The notes under the pieces are model-generated. The model worked only from the letters and a program-made list of their open reading frames with translations, searched no databases and had not been told where the DNA came from. Positions 12,178 through 23,900 of a DNA stretch of 64,000 nucleotides are shown here, in pieces. Every line of letters begins with the position of its first letter. Positions within the stretch are counted from its first letter, which is position 1. The DNA comes from Sipunculus nudus (lineage: Eukaryota > Annelida > Sipuncula > Golfingiida > Sipunculidae), in assembly GCA_026874595.1 (NCBI GenBank), contig CM049306.1, forward strand, positions 63,560,019 through 63,624,018, given 5' to 3'. A program made the translations under genes and the position numbers.

Positions 12178-12516
12178 AATTTCAGGTTTCCAAGGACATT
12201 TGCCTAGGACCTCCCTTAATGTCACGTTGGAGGATCCTAGGCCTCACGGATACAATTTTAGCCCCATCTGACTGTTTGAGTGCTCAAAATCATGTTTTCG
12301 GCCCAAAGGTCACAAAATATATAGGTGACCATGACCTTATTTCGGGTTTCCGAGGAGATTTGCCTAGGACCTCCCTGGATGTTCAGTTAGAAGTTTCTAG
12401 GTCTAATGGTTACGATTTGTGCCCTGTTAACGGACAGACGTACGGTCGGCACGACGGCCGGAAGGACGCCGGACAAAGGGTGATCGCTAAAACCTAGGTG
12501 ACTTACAGTAAGCTGA

Positions 12517-12740
12517 GCTAAAAAAACATCAAAATTTTATTTCGTCATAAATTCGTCAATATTAGTCCTATCTTCACCAAAAAATGTCACTTTGTCAGTT
12601 TGTCTGTCTGTCTGTCCGTTTTCCTAAAAGCTAAAAAAACATCAAAATTTTATTTCGTCATAAATTCGTCAATATTAGTCCTATCTTCACCAAAAAATGT
12701 CACTTTGTCAGTTTGTCTGTCTGTCTGTCCGTTTTCCTCA
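12517..12740. repeat. Perfect 113-bp tandem duplication
   Basis: The segment starting GCTAAAAAAACATC at 12517 is repeated from 12630 without visible difference as far as TTTTCCT. It contains a TCTG/GTCT microsatellite. It sits directly after the family C terminus. The following sequence to 12932 is a low-complexity repeat similar to 15700-15860. Confidence 0.8.
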
Positions 12741-12932
12741 ATTTCTTCTCCTTCTTCACTTTGTGTCACTTTGTTAGTATGTCTGTTTGTTAGTTGTCCT
12801 CAATTTCGCCTTCTTGCTTGATCTTGCGCATGACATATAGCATTCAACAGGCCACAGTTGAGCAGGAATCACTTTGTAACTTATACTTATCTTTTATCGG
12901 AACGATTTCTTGGAGCTGTATGCTTATTTTTA

Positions 12933-15549
12933 AACAAGGGACCTATGGGTCACGACGCTCAGCTGTTATATATGATAAAAAAATATTATTTAGAAATGAG
13001 GCACATGCTGGTTTTGTGTGGTAATAAATATAAGCTGTATTATGAGTTGATGTTGTTTAGCTTATGTATGATTTTGATAGTACCTTTGGAGATAGGGAAG
13101 AGGATTGATTTCATTTATTTTATTAACAAATGGAGTACTATTGTCACACAGATTTTGACTTGGCCATATAACTTATAAGCAGAACATATAATATAAGAGT
13201 TAACTATTTATTAAAAAAATACAAATATTGTCCCAAATATAATTTTTATTAAAAATAATAAGAGAATCATATGATTTTTTAAAATGAAATATAACTGATA
13301 TGATTATTAAAATACTATTAAAGAATATATTCATGAATGCATTCATGAATACATTTTGAAAGTATTTGCACGAGTATTCATATATTTTCATTTTTACCTG
13401 AATTCCCATTCTTTATGCAAGAAATTTTATAATGGAGTACAAAATCATATTCGTATTTAAATACAATTACAAAGTATTTGCACCATGTCTGGAATTTATT
13501 CAGTTTTCACCAAACAATGATGTTGAGAATCCAGAATATACAAAATTCACACATTTAAATAATTATCATAAGTAACTGGTTTTATGGCTTTTATTTATAT
13601 TAAAAAATAACTGTAAAAAATTCATTTTGGACTAATTTCACATCAGTGTACACACTAGACACAGCAGAAATCTAGATTAATATTATCAACTGCATCTTTG
13701 TCTAATTTCCTTCATATGATCCCTAATGATTAGTAATGAATAATATGATTCACTTCTTTATCATTAAAATTGAACTGAAAAATGCCATAGGTGACTGCAT
13801 GGTGTTATTTGGAATATATGACATTCTACCCATCGATACAAGATTCTTAAATCATCAGTAACTGCAAGTTAATTTCCTGTTATTATAAACTAACAAATTC
13901 CTTTTCTATTTTTCTTTAATTTGTTATTAAAAACCAATAAAAATTTATTGTTTTTTGTTATGTTCTTGGTTAAAACTACTAGATGAGTTGGGTTGGACAC
14001 CTGGATCAACTGTGGCTTGCCATAAGCTGCCTGGATTCCATGTATGCCTCGCCTCAAGCGTGCATAATTTGATGATGGGTCAACAAGGTCAACATACAGG
14101 TGACTCAAGAGGGGCTGGAGAGAGCCAAAGTCTGACAGGGTCTCATAAAAAAACATTAATAAAAGCTACAATTTTTGGCCAATTTCTTTCAGCTTTCTAA
14201 ACTAAAAAGCTGAAATGCTTATGTGTGCATGATATGAAAATAATATCAACAGTGCTCATGGGAAACAAACGTGCCATGGTCACAGTTGGGCAAAATTTAA
14301 GGTACTAATTTTATATTTATACTAAATAAAATTTGAAAAATTCAGAACTAATTTTGGGTATTCAATTGAACCTTGATTAAATAATGTTACATCCCTGACA
14401 AAAAAATCTCTAGCTTCAGCAATGCTCTTGTTAAGGGAGTAAATATATTTCTTTATTTTTTACAAAGTGCATTATGTTTGGGCCCATAACTTAAAACAAT
14501 TACACAATACTGACATCATTCTGGCATGTGCATAGAGAATGAAAAATATGTATATTATTTATGATTAAAGTCAGATCAGTGGTTTTGATATTAGGCAGTC
14601 TTGAAGTGTAACAATGGGTTTTTAATGGAAAAATGATGTTTTTTATTAATATCTCGAATGTCCTAGTGACCAAATTCTTGGCATGGTAGGGCATTTTGGA
14701 GACATCTAACTGTATGCCGAATTTAAGGAACTTAGAGCTGAAGCTGGGGAGCTGAGCTCTTGCAAACTGCATAACACTAGCTTGATGTAAACAATATGTT
14801 ACATGGTGCTTGAAAACTTGATTAAAATTTACAGTTTTTGATCAACTGGTTTCAAATTTTTGGTGTTTACAGTTGAAATGCTAACAAAAACATGCTGTGA
14901 AAATTAAATCCACAGTACTTACAGGAAAAAAACGTGCCATGGTCAAAGTTGGGCAAAATTTAAGGTACCAATTTTTTATTTTTATTAATATTTTAAAAAA
15001 TTTAAAAGATTTTCATCTAATTTTGGTTATACAATTTAATTTTGATTAATTAAAGTTATATTACTGGAAAAAAGGTCCATAGCATTAACATTTTTTGTGT
15101 TAAGTGATCAAATATCTTTTCTGATTTTTTACAAAATGCATTATGTTTGGGCCCATAACTTTTTTAAATTAAATAATACAGACATAATTTCTGGCATGTA
15201 CATAGGAACTATATAGAGGAATATTTATGGAAAATATAAGGTAAAACAGATGAGTGGTTTTGAAATTAGACAGTCCTGAAGTGTGAAAATAGGTTTTTAA
15301 TAAAAAATTGAGGTTTTTCCTTAATTTCTCAAAGGAACGAAGTTGCAAACACCCAGTTTTCGGCTTGGTAGGAGATCTTGGGGACATCTAACATTATGCC
15401 GAATTTTGGATTCCTAGGTCTTACGGTTTCAAAACGTGCCACATCTACGGACGGACGGACGGACGGACGGACGGACGGACAGACGGACGGACGACGGACA
15501 ATGGACCACGACTATAGCTCAGATGACTTATAGGCAGCTGAGCTAAAAA
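12933..15549 (+). mobile_element. Family A non-autonomous element, full length (2.6 kb)
   Basis: The 5' end AACAAGGGACCTATGGGTC (with the GACC..GGTC stem) is followed by GCTCAGCTG at 12957-12965. About 1.3 kb of AT-rich sequence comes next, then two copies of the core unit (about 14270-14720 and 14930-15400). These are followed by a long GGAC microsatellite (15440-15490) and the terminal hairpin at 15515-15544, whose right arm CAGCTGAGC is the reverse complement of the 5' motif. It ends GCTAAAAA. No transposase or Rep/helicase is encoded. Sibling copies are at 39501-42175, 45090-47345 and 60649-62539. Confidence 0.75.
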
Positions 15550-15960
15550 GGTCAAAAGTTCAAGGTCAAGGTCATCAAAACATAAAATCTTATTTCCCTC
15601 ATAACTTTGTCAATAGTAGTCCCATCCCCCCCCCCCCCCCCCAACACTATAGCTCATTTTTCCCCCTCTTCGTTTTCTACATGACCTAGTCTCGTCAACT
15701 GCCCTCCACTTTGTATGTCTGTTTCTTAGTTGTCCTCCTTTTCGTTTCTTTGCTTGTTCTTGGGCATGACGTAGCATTCAACAGGCCACAGTTGAGCAAG
15801 AATCACTTTGTAACTTACACATATAGTATATCGGAACGATTTCTTGAAGCTGAATGCGTATTTTTTAAATAGGTCAAAGTTCAAGGTCATCAGAACATAT
15901 GAAAATCTTATTTCCTCATAACTTTGTCAATATTGGTCCCATTTCCCCCAACTATGGCTA
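15550..15960 (+). repeat. Interspersed repeat with AGGTCA half-sites and a C17 tract
   Basis: The segment starts GTCAAAAGTTCAAGGTCAAG, giving directly repeated AGGTCA half-sites, and has a second half-site block near 15878. A run of 17 C lies at 15626-15642. The part from 15700 resembles 12745-12920. No reading frame is supported. Confidence 0.5.
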
Positions 15961-16344
15961 GTCTGGTTTATTGTACAAGCCTGTCAGCAGAATAGGGTGA
16001 AGGGAAAGAGTGAGGGAGAGGGGTGTGGGGAGAGAGAGGGTGGCTCTCTGTGGTAGTTACTGCAGACAGCCAGACCCAGCTCATCTAGGAGCATAGCAAT
16101 TACATAAGAGCCTGGGCAGCTGAGGGCTAGCTCTAGCACACTGCAGAACAGTTCTGTTCTTGCTTGATGTAAGCAATACTTGACAAGTTGCTTGAAAACT
16201 TGAATCAAATCTAGTTTTTGATCAATTGGTTTCAAATTCCAGATTATAAAAGATTCGGGGGCGTCGGCTTCGCTCTGAAAAGCATTTACTGCCCCCCCCC
16301 CCCCCCCCCAAACCATGACTTTCCTCAGACGACAGCCCTGCATG
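15961..16344. repeat. Fragment related to family A with a C18 tract
   Basis: CTTGATGTAAGCAATACTTG and GTTTTTGATCAATTGGTTTC match the junction between core units of family A. A purine-rich GAGAGGG stretch lies at 16000-16045 and a C18 run at 16292-16309. The minus-strand frame of 119 codons across it is a by-product of low-complexity sequence. Confidence 0.45.
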
Positions 16345-16684
16345 TATATGCAGGATGATTCAATTGAAGATGCAATAAATTTTATTTGCTCAAGTCCAAA
16401 ATATGATGAAATCAGGGAGGAACTTTAGAAATATGTTCCCAACAGTAAAACATAGTTGTTAGGATTATCTCCTAAAAGTCAATTTATATACCTGCTTCAT
16501 AACATTGTTATAAAAATCAATGACTTTGTAGTCAAAGCATGGGAGATCAGATATTGTTTGTACGCCTGTACTACCATTATCGACTGAGTACTTAGTGTCA
16601 TATAAATCCCTGTAAGCAGACATTTGTTGTAATTCTACATGTATTACTGTATACAACTCTATAATAAATAAACTCATTCATTCA
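16345..16684 (+). pseudogene. Possible 3' end of a decayed non-LTR retrotransposon ORF
   Basis: One plus-strand frame reads DDSIEDAINFICSSPKYDEI, then stop, then later SPKSQFIYLLHN and KAWEIR. This resembles the cysteine-containing C-terminal tail after the RT of many invertebrate LINEs. Two in-frame stops are present. It is followed by ATAATAAATAAACTCATTCA, a typical LINE-type 3' tail with an ATTC repeat. No RT core is present, so the identification is tentative. Confidence 0.35.
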
Positions 16685-16689
16685 TGCAT

Positions 16690-17645
16690 GCAATATGGGA
16701 AGAGACCACGCACCAATAGGTAAACGAAAGCTTCGGCGCAAACACTTGCACACGTGAATTCATTCGAACTATTTTTTACGTATAAATGATCGACGGATAC
16801 GCTGGCGGTACTTATGAACCAAATGGTTTTCAAGTTATGGAGCGACCCTCAACCTAACGAATGATAATACTTCCTAATAATGATAACGTTCAACGCACGA
16901 TCTTGACAATTTAGTGATTGTGTGATTTCGGATCAGTTTAGTTGCGGCTTTGACGAAATTCTCGAAGCGACCCAGATTGTTACAGATCGCCAGCGAATGA
17001 GTTTGTGTTGTTTAATTAACTTTTATATCAGTTTTTTTTTGTATCGTTTCATTTAATAATACATGTTTTTTTATATTCATATATTTAGTTTACGTCTGAC
17101 CTTTCAAACAGAGCCGCGAGCTAATAAATTCACGGTCTACTGACCGATTTGATTAAGTTACATGTATTCGCCATATCTCTTTCACCGAAACGTGTCGTCA
17201 GACATTGGTGTTTGGGTAGAAAGATATTATATTTTTTCTTACATCGGAAACGATCCCGTTCATAATGTAAAGTTTCTGGGAAACTTTGGTTGTGATGTTG
17301 GAACATTAGAAACTAGTTCCGATGGTTAAGGCACACAATGTGCGGACCGGTTGATTGTGTAACGGAAAGCATGTTATCTTGTTAAAAGACGGCTCCATAT
17401 CTAACAATAGATGGATTAAAGCGAGACGAATCGATAGAAGAAGCGCAAGCTACGTAAATTTATACTGTAATCAGTGAAATGTAACGGTACAGGAGCCCTG
17501 CTATTGATTAGTACTTCTGTAAAAGAAACCCGTCACCTTGTGGTTGTGAATAAGGGGTGCGGTTATAAATGGGCGATTTCATCTTGGATTTTGGCAGTTT
17601 TTAATGGAAGTGCGGTTTCACACAGAATGAATACGGTATGAGTGG
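16690..17645 (+). promoter_or_regulatory. CpG-retaining unique segment, candidate promoter
   Basis: This roughly 950-bp stretch has many CpG dinucleotides (about two dozen in the first 330 bp) at moderate GC, in contrast to its CpG-poor surroundings, and matches none of the repeat families. A TATAAA lies at 17564-17569 with a possible short exon after it that could end at a donor-like GTATGAGT near 17638. No coding frame of note is present. Host promoter versus unrecognised CpG-rich transposon cannot be decided from sequence alone. Confidence 0.3.
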
Positions 17646-17779
17646 TAACTGTTGGCTAAAAATTCAGATGAGACAAACAATATTTGTTAACCATTTAAGT
17701 AAATAAAAGATCTCATTCTCCTTGCTGTAAGCACACACAGAAAACAAGCATGAATTATGAACACAATACAGAGACATTA

Positions 17780-17906
17780 TTAAATGTTTAACACTTTAAT
17801 GACATTAGCATCAGACTCGTCAGCTGGTTCAAACTGTGAACTGAATGCAAACATTTTACAACATTTGCCATCTGCACATTTGTTTGACCACTCCGCAGAA
17901 ATTATG
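17780..17906 (-). CDS. Possible terminal coding exon of an unidentified gene
   Basis: On the minus strand a 41-codon frame reads IISAEWSNKCADGKCC and continues to SQFEPADESDANVIKVLNI, ending in tandem TAA codons at 17777-17782. It is preceded by a pyrimidine-containing AAACAG acceptor. Composition (Cys, Trp, mixed charged residues) looks more protein-like than the surrounding AT-rich sequence. I do not recognise the protein, and no partner exon was found. It could be chance. Confidence 0.3.
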
Positions 17907-18094
17907 CTGTTTACACCTTCAGAAACTTAAGGGAAGAGTTGACCACTGGTGAACACTACGATCATATCAACCAACTCCATATAAATAGTACATGTATCAA
18001 GACCATCATGTTTTACATGAATTATGCAATGGTTACATCTTAAATCAGGAAATGGTAATGGTGTATAAAAAGAGGACATAGATTCTCTCTGCTA
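17907..18094. other. Short non-coding gap, nothing recognised
   Basis: No repeat-family terminus or frame was seen here. Confidence 0.4.
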
Positions 18095-18890
18095 AACAAA
18101 CTTGGGACCAAAGGGTCTCGACGCTGAACTTATCTATAAGGATATGTTAATGAGCCTTTTTTGTAAATTGATCCCGAGATCAATTTGAAGCCAACCTGTC
18201 TACCCAAACAGGTATTCATCCATAAACAAATTTGTGAATCGATGGGTCCTGTGACCTTTGAAATAGTGATCACAAAATTAAAAGGGAACTTCCCCTATTG
18301 GCAGGTGCGCCTGATGTCGAAGACGGAAGGTTTGCGATGAAACGTTTGACTAAAAATGCATCCACAATCTTTGTAAAGTAGTGGTTCCTGTGACTTTGCC
18401 CTTTGATCTCAAGACCCCGGAATCAACAGAATTTTAACTTAAGTGGCGGGCCATACAGAAGTCACATTTGAAACCAATATTTCAATCCAAACTGGTGTTA
18501 TCATCTGCAAACTAATATGTGGATAGATGGCTCCTTTGATCTTGACCTTTAATATTGTGACCCAAAAATCCATAAGTTTCTTCCACTATTGGTGGGTGAG
18601 CTATATCTGGAAGATGGAAGGTTTGGGATGAAAATTTTGGCAAAAAATACATCCACAATCATTTTAAAGAAGTGGGTCCTGTGACCTTGACCTTGGACCT
18701 CATGACCCCAAAATCAAAATGTTTCTTATATTATTGGTGGTGTCATATATATGTCAAGTTTGAAATCCATATATCAATCTAAACTAGAATTATCATTTGG
18801 AAACGAATTTGTGGACAGACAGACGGACAGCAAGGTGAATACTGTAGGGCACCCGCTTATTTAAGCAGGGCCCTTATTATGCTAAAAACT
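18095..18890 (+). mobile_element. Family F non-autonomous element
   Basis: It begins AACAAACTTGGGACC and continues AAAGGGTCTC (GACC/GGTC stem), with two to three units of about 290 bp that carry GTGACCTTGACCTTGGACCT. It ends with a hairpin at 18847-18873 (CCGCTTA-TT-TAAGCAGG core) and GCTAAAAA at 18880-18888. The general plan matches families A and B, but a 5' motif complementary to the 3' arm was not found. Family B begins three to five bases later. Confidence 0.5.
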
Positions 18891-18892
18891 TA

Positions 18893-20560
18893 AACAAGGC
18901 CTACAGGCCAAATGCGAACCTGTGCAATGGGATATACATCAGGTATAATGGTTCCATGATAACATGCTCAACCATTATTTGAAAAGTACTTAATAATTTT
19001 CAAGTACATGTGTGACATGCACAAGTACAATGCAAGTACTAAACCTTTTTAACTCAAGTACAAGTGCCAATTACACAAACATCAGTCCTGAAATATTGGC
19101 ATTGATGTACAAAACAGAGAAATGATTATACATGCTGCCTACAGTCTTGTGTATTAGAAGGTCATCGAAGATGTATGGACATGTAAAATTTCTGGCAGAT
19201 ACTTCAAACCACTCTTGAGCTATGTGCTTAGATGTATGAAACCCAAAGCAATTGTAGGTGGCGCTACAAGACATATATTCGAAGCTTTCCGAGATGTAAA
19301 AATAAGCCAATTTTTTAGCTGATATGTCAAATCCCTCTTGAGAAATAAACAGGGATTTACACTGTGCATAAACTATTGTAGGTGGCGCCACCAGTCCTGT
19401 ATATGACGAAGCTATCTATCCAATTCCAGGGTGATATATCAAATCCCTCCTGAAACATAAGCAGGGACATACACTATTAAAAAATCATTGTAGATGGCGA
19501 CACCAGTCTTGTGTACGAAAAAGCCATCAAAGATGCATGGACAAGTCAAAATTTCAGGCCAATACATCAAACTTCTCTTGATTCAGGTGCACTGGGCTGA
19601 CCAAACTCAAGTGAGGAAGGCAGTTGCCCCAAGTGAATCGGAACAAATTGCCAGGTGCAGCTACTGCACTGAGTGAACACTTGACCTGTACTTGGCTGTA
19701 CTGACTTATCTTTTGACCTCTTGCCTAATCTGATACAGTTGGCAGTCTACCAAAGCTATAAATATATCAAGACTGAAACTTGGCCTGTTGCAAAATCTGA
19801 AATAGCTGGCAGTCTACCAAGCTATTTATAGATACTGAAACAATCTTGGCCTCTTGGTAAATCTGTTAACACATACTGAAAGACTTTGGCTACAATGTTT
19901 TTTTTCAAGCTGATATATTCATAAGATTTTTTTTTATCAAAATGTTTAGAATAACAAGAGATGCCAATTGAAAGCAATATCAGAATACAGAGATCTTATT
20001 TATGGATTTATCTTACACATAAGATATGGAACCAATTATTTATATTGCCTGTACAGCTCTGCTTAAATACACAAAGAACTCAGTCTGTTAATACAATAAA
20101 CTACCAGCTTTATCTACAAAAGTATCTCACAGTCCTTTCATGGTTAAAGGTCCAATAATTCTGCCAAGAATCATTTAAGTTAACTTGAACAAAGGTAACC
20201 TATGATTCATTTTTGTGTAATGGGACAGAAGTTGGAACAACAGTTTTGCAGAAGAAGACTATTGCAGCCCTCAGTTTGAAATAGGCTTACTAATGACCAC
20301 AAGACCAACTTCAGCTTTCTATGACTCTACCAAAAATCAACAAACACAATCTGTTCTTATACAAATGAAAGAACTCTACCCTAGGATAATTCTTGTGAAA
20401 CAAGCAAATTCGTGGAATAAATGTCCCCCGCTTGGGGATCGTGTTGTTTTTCATGCTTGATAAAGGACGGACAGACAGAGTGACAGACAGACAGACATAT
20501 AGAAGCCAGACACTCCAAAACCAATACCAACCAAAGTAAGCATGAGAGCAATTACTGATC
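18893..20560 (+). mobile_element. Family B element, 3'-truncated
   Basis: The 5' end is AACAAGGCCTACAGGCC, with GCGAACCTGTG at 18914-18924. Several units of about 120 bp follow, each with a GGTGGCGCCACC-like palindrome (19257, 19380, 19493), then TTTGGCAGTCTACCAAAGC blocks. It drifts into a GGACAGACAGA stretch near 20465. The family's 3' end (CACAGGTTCGCTAAAA) is absent. Confidence 0.6.
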
Positions 20561-22327
20561 AAAATTTGAATGAAATCAAATAATATTTAGGAAAGTAATG
20601 GCACATATGATTGCAAACTAATACTCTGACAAGACTGTCATGAAGAAAAACAGTAAAAGTTTTGAGATACTGTGATGCATATGAAAAATTTACAGATGGA
20701 CAGGCAAGTGGACAGAATGGACTAATACCTTTATTTCACTTTCAAGGGAATAATGCATTTAAGTTTATATATAAGCCTATATATATATATCCACTTTTTT
20801 CATTAATAGTTTTTATCTGATTCATTTTTTTTTATTTACAAGTGTTATAAATTTGTAATATAAAAACTGAAAATATAAGTTAAAATATTAAAATTCTAAG
20901 ATGCAATCATTATATATCCAGATTGTAGCTCATATTGGGTCATATTATGCATACACATATATTTTATTATTAATCAAATGTTTAAACTGAATGTAAAAGA
21001 AAATAATGCCACAACATGGCATCTACAAGATTATTCCTTGAATCCCTATTAAAAAGTTTTGCACATTGGAGTTTTCAGTACATGCTTAATTTTATTCACC
21101 GAAATAAAAAAAAAGATTCAGTAAATTTGATAAAATAAAACATCTTTTCAAATAAAGTATACACACTGTTGGTTGAATGAGGGATAAACAATATCATTAT
21201 GCTAATTACAATCTCAGCTATAATTAATTACTTGAATTAATAATCGATTTCACACCTGGTGAAGTTTTACTCTTCTGAAGTTAAGCATTACTTATCTGAT
21301 GAACATCCACACTTTCAGAGCAATACATCACTTTGTGGACACAATTAAATGAGCACTTTAATCACTGTAACCCTGGTGGTACAATACAAAATCTAAAATG
21401 AAGCATGTCCAAGAATAAAATAAAATACAGAAAATTATAACATTCATCTAGTTTATGCACCAGCTGGGGGGGGGGGGGGGGGGGGGTGAGTGCAGGGCAG
21501 AGGGGAAGCCTGCTAGTAGTGGCCAAGCTGGGCCAAGGCAAGTTGCCTGGGGTGGGTTACATAATGCAAGTGAAGGCTGTAATACTAGGTGGGCCAGATG
21601 TAAACAACACTTGACATGGTGTATGAAAACTTGAATAAATGCTACTCTTTTCAAACAATTTCTTTGAAATTTCAGATTTTAAAGGATTAAATCCTTATGT
21701 ATATATGCTGTGAAAATTAAATCAACAGTGCTTACAGGGAAAAAATGTGCCACTGCCAAATTTGGACAAAATTTAAGGTACTGATTTTTTATTTATGCTA
21801 ATAACTTGAAAAATTTGCAAAATTCAGATCTAATTTTGGGTAAACAATTGAATCTTGATTAAATAAAGTTATATTCCTGAAAAAAAGTCTCCAGCTTCAG
21901 CAATTCTCATGTTAAGTGAGCAAATATATTTCCTGATTTTTAAAAAATTGCATTATATTTGGGCCTATAACTTCAAAATAATACCCAATACTGAGCTAAT
22001 TTTTAGTATGTGCACAGAAAATGTATGGAAGAATATGAATACTAAATATGATCAAAAACAGATCAGTGGTTTTGATATTAAGCAGCCTTGAAGTGTAACA
22101 ATGGCTTTTTTATGGAAAACGGAGGTTTTTCCTTAATATCTCAAAGGAACGAAGTTCTAATGACCCAATTTTCGGTATGGTAGGAGATTTTGGGGACATC
22201 TAATGGTATGCAGTATTCTGGATTCGTAGGTCCAACGGTTTTAAAACGTGCCCTGTTAAGGGACGAATGGACGGACAAAGGACCACAACTATAGCTCAGA
22301 TGACTTATAGTCAGCTGAGCTAAAAAT
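20561..22327 (+). mobile_element. Family A' element, 5'-truncated, with terminal hairpin
   Basis: The left part (20610-21650) is nearly collinear with 36860-37108 plus 38460-39240. It contains a G21 run at 21466-21486 and one core unit, then a short GGAC stretch and the hairpin at 22292-22322 ending GCTAAAAA. At 20861-20870 it holds the uninterrupted version of the site where element D sits at 37108. Confidence 0.65.
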
Positions 22328-22539
22328 TGTTTACATTGGATCAGAAACAGCTTTACAATTAGAAAATTACAGTTACAATAAGTATTGCAACATATTTGGT
22401 GGGTGGCGGGTGTGTCAGGGGGGGGGGGGAAGGTCACATGGAAATATTTCTACATCTGTGACAGCAGGGATGCTCCACCAGTGTTGCATCACTAATAAGG
22501 TTACCCAGGCAAGGCTGTAGTGACCAGAAGTGGGTGGTC

Positions 22540-23254
22540 TGTTTCTTCAAAATGTAAATACATTACAGCCTCTGCAAAACTTCAATAACTAGCCTAATTT
22601 TATAGCTTTAATTTTCTTATGTACTTACTGCAAAAAATTAAACCAAATGTACTTACAGGAAAAAAACATGCCATGGTCAAAATTGGGCAAAGTTTAAGCT
22701 TACTTTTATCTTAAAAGATTTACAAGATTCTGTTCTAATTTTGGGTAAAGAATTGAATTTTGACTAATTTAAGTTATATCCCTGAAAACAAGCCCCTAGC
22801 TTTAACATTTCTTGTGGTAAGTGATTAAATGTCTTTCCTCATTTTTTACAAAGTGCATTATGTTTGGGCCCATAACTTTTACAAATTAAGTAATACTGAC
22901 CTAATTTCTGGCATGTTCATAGAAACTATATAGGGGAATATTTATGGTACATATGAAAAATAAACAGATGAGTGGTTTTGACACTAAGCAGTCCTAAAGT
23001 GTAAAAACAAGTTTTTAATCAAAAATTGAAGTTTTTCCTTAATTTCTCAAAGAAACAAAGTAATAGACACCAAGTTTCAGGTTTGGTAGGAGAATATAGG
23101 GACATCTAACTGTATGCCAAATTTTGGCTTCGTAGGTCCAACAGTGTCAAAACGTGCCTGTCTTAAGGACAGATGGACGGCAGGACAGACGGATGGATGA
23201 CAGACAATGGACCACGACTATAGCTCATATGACTTATAGTCAGCTGAGCCAAAA
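22540..23254 (+). mobile_element. Family A 3' portion with terminal hairpin
   Basis: One core unit is followed by GGACGG-type microsatellite sequence and the hairpin at 23221-23251 (TAGCTCAT...CAGCTGAGCC), with two substitutions relative to the consensus. A G12 run at 22418-22429 precedes it. Confidence 0.6.
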
Positions 23255-23412
23255 ATAGGCTCAATCAGATAAAGTTTGACATATGACTGATTCTTCCATA
23301 AAATTTGGTGGTGCTTGCTCTACCGGTTTTTGAGATAGCATGGTTTAGTGTATGGACAACCGTGGACAGCAGACTGACGACGATGTGCCATCACATAAGT
23401 TCACAGGTTCGC
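23255..23412 (+). mobile_element. Family B 3' end fragment
   Basis: This matches the last 160 bp of the full B copy (51810-51968), including ACGACGATGTGCCATCACAT and the terminal TTCACAGGTTCGCTAAA. It lies between two family A fragments. Confidence 0.6.
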
Positions 23413-23900
23413 TAAATATTTACAAAATTGTGATCTGATTTCTCTCATACGATTTAATCTTGATTAAATAAAGATATATCTTTGGAAAAAATGTCTGGCT
23501 TCAACAATTATCTGGTTAGGTGAGTAAATATATTTCCTGATTTTTTAAAACGTGCATTATGTTTGAGCCCAAAACTTCAACACAGACCTAATTTCTGGGA
23601 TGTATTTGGGAAATAAATGCAAGATTGGTTATATCAAACATGAATACATTAACACCAGTGGTTTTTATAGCTTTCAGTTTTGAAGTGTAACAATAGGTTT
23701 TTACATGAAAACAGGTTTTTCCTTAATTTCTCAAAGGAATGCAGTTGCAGTGACCGAGTTTTCAGATTGAAAGGAGAACTTGGGAACATCTAACTGTATG
23801 TAGAATTTTGGATTTGATGGTCCAACAGTTTCAAAATGTGCCTTGTTAACAGATGGACAGCCAGACTATCTATAAGACTTATAGTTAGCTGAGCTAAAAA
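23413..23900 (+). mobile_element. Family A 3' fragment
   Basis: The segment from AAATATTTACAAAATTGTG through the core unit to TTAGTTAGCTGAGCTAAAAA at 23882-23900. The hairpin is decayed (left arm reduced to CTATAAGACT). Confidence 0.55.

Larger units (their letters stand above)
11040..12525 (+). repeat. Family C tandem array (about 9 units of ~150 bp) with nuclear-receptor-type palindromes
   Basis: Units are marked by TTCTAGGCCTAAYGGATACA near 11181, 11322, 11473, 11630, 11772, 11920, 12080, 12232 and 12396, spaced 140-165 bp. Each also has a block of the form ATAGGTCACNNTGACCTAAT. Three are perfect AGGTCAnnnTGACCT palindromes (11560-11574, 12007-12021, 12163-12177) and others differ by one or two bases. 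The array ends in a GGACGCCGGACAAAGGG stretch and GTAAGCTGAGCTAAAAA, the same type of terminus as family A. No coding capacity. Confidence 0.75.

Noticed and set aside
11940-12497. 92-110-codon frames over the family C array
   Set aside because: Periodic peptide repeats follow the DNA repeat; no sign of protein selection.
16465-16677. 70-codon minus-strand frame
   Set aside because: The opposite strand better resembles a LINE C-terminal tail; no support for this one.
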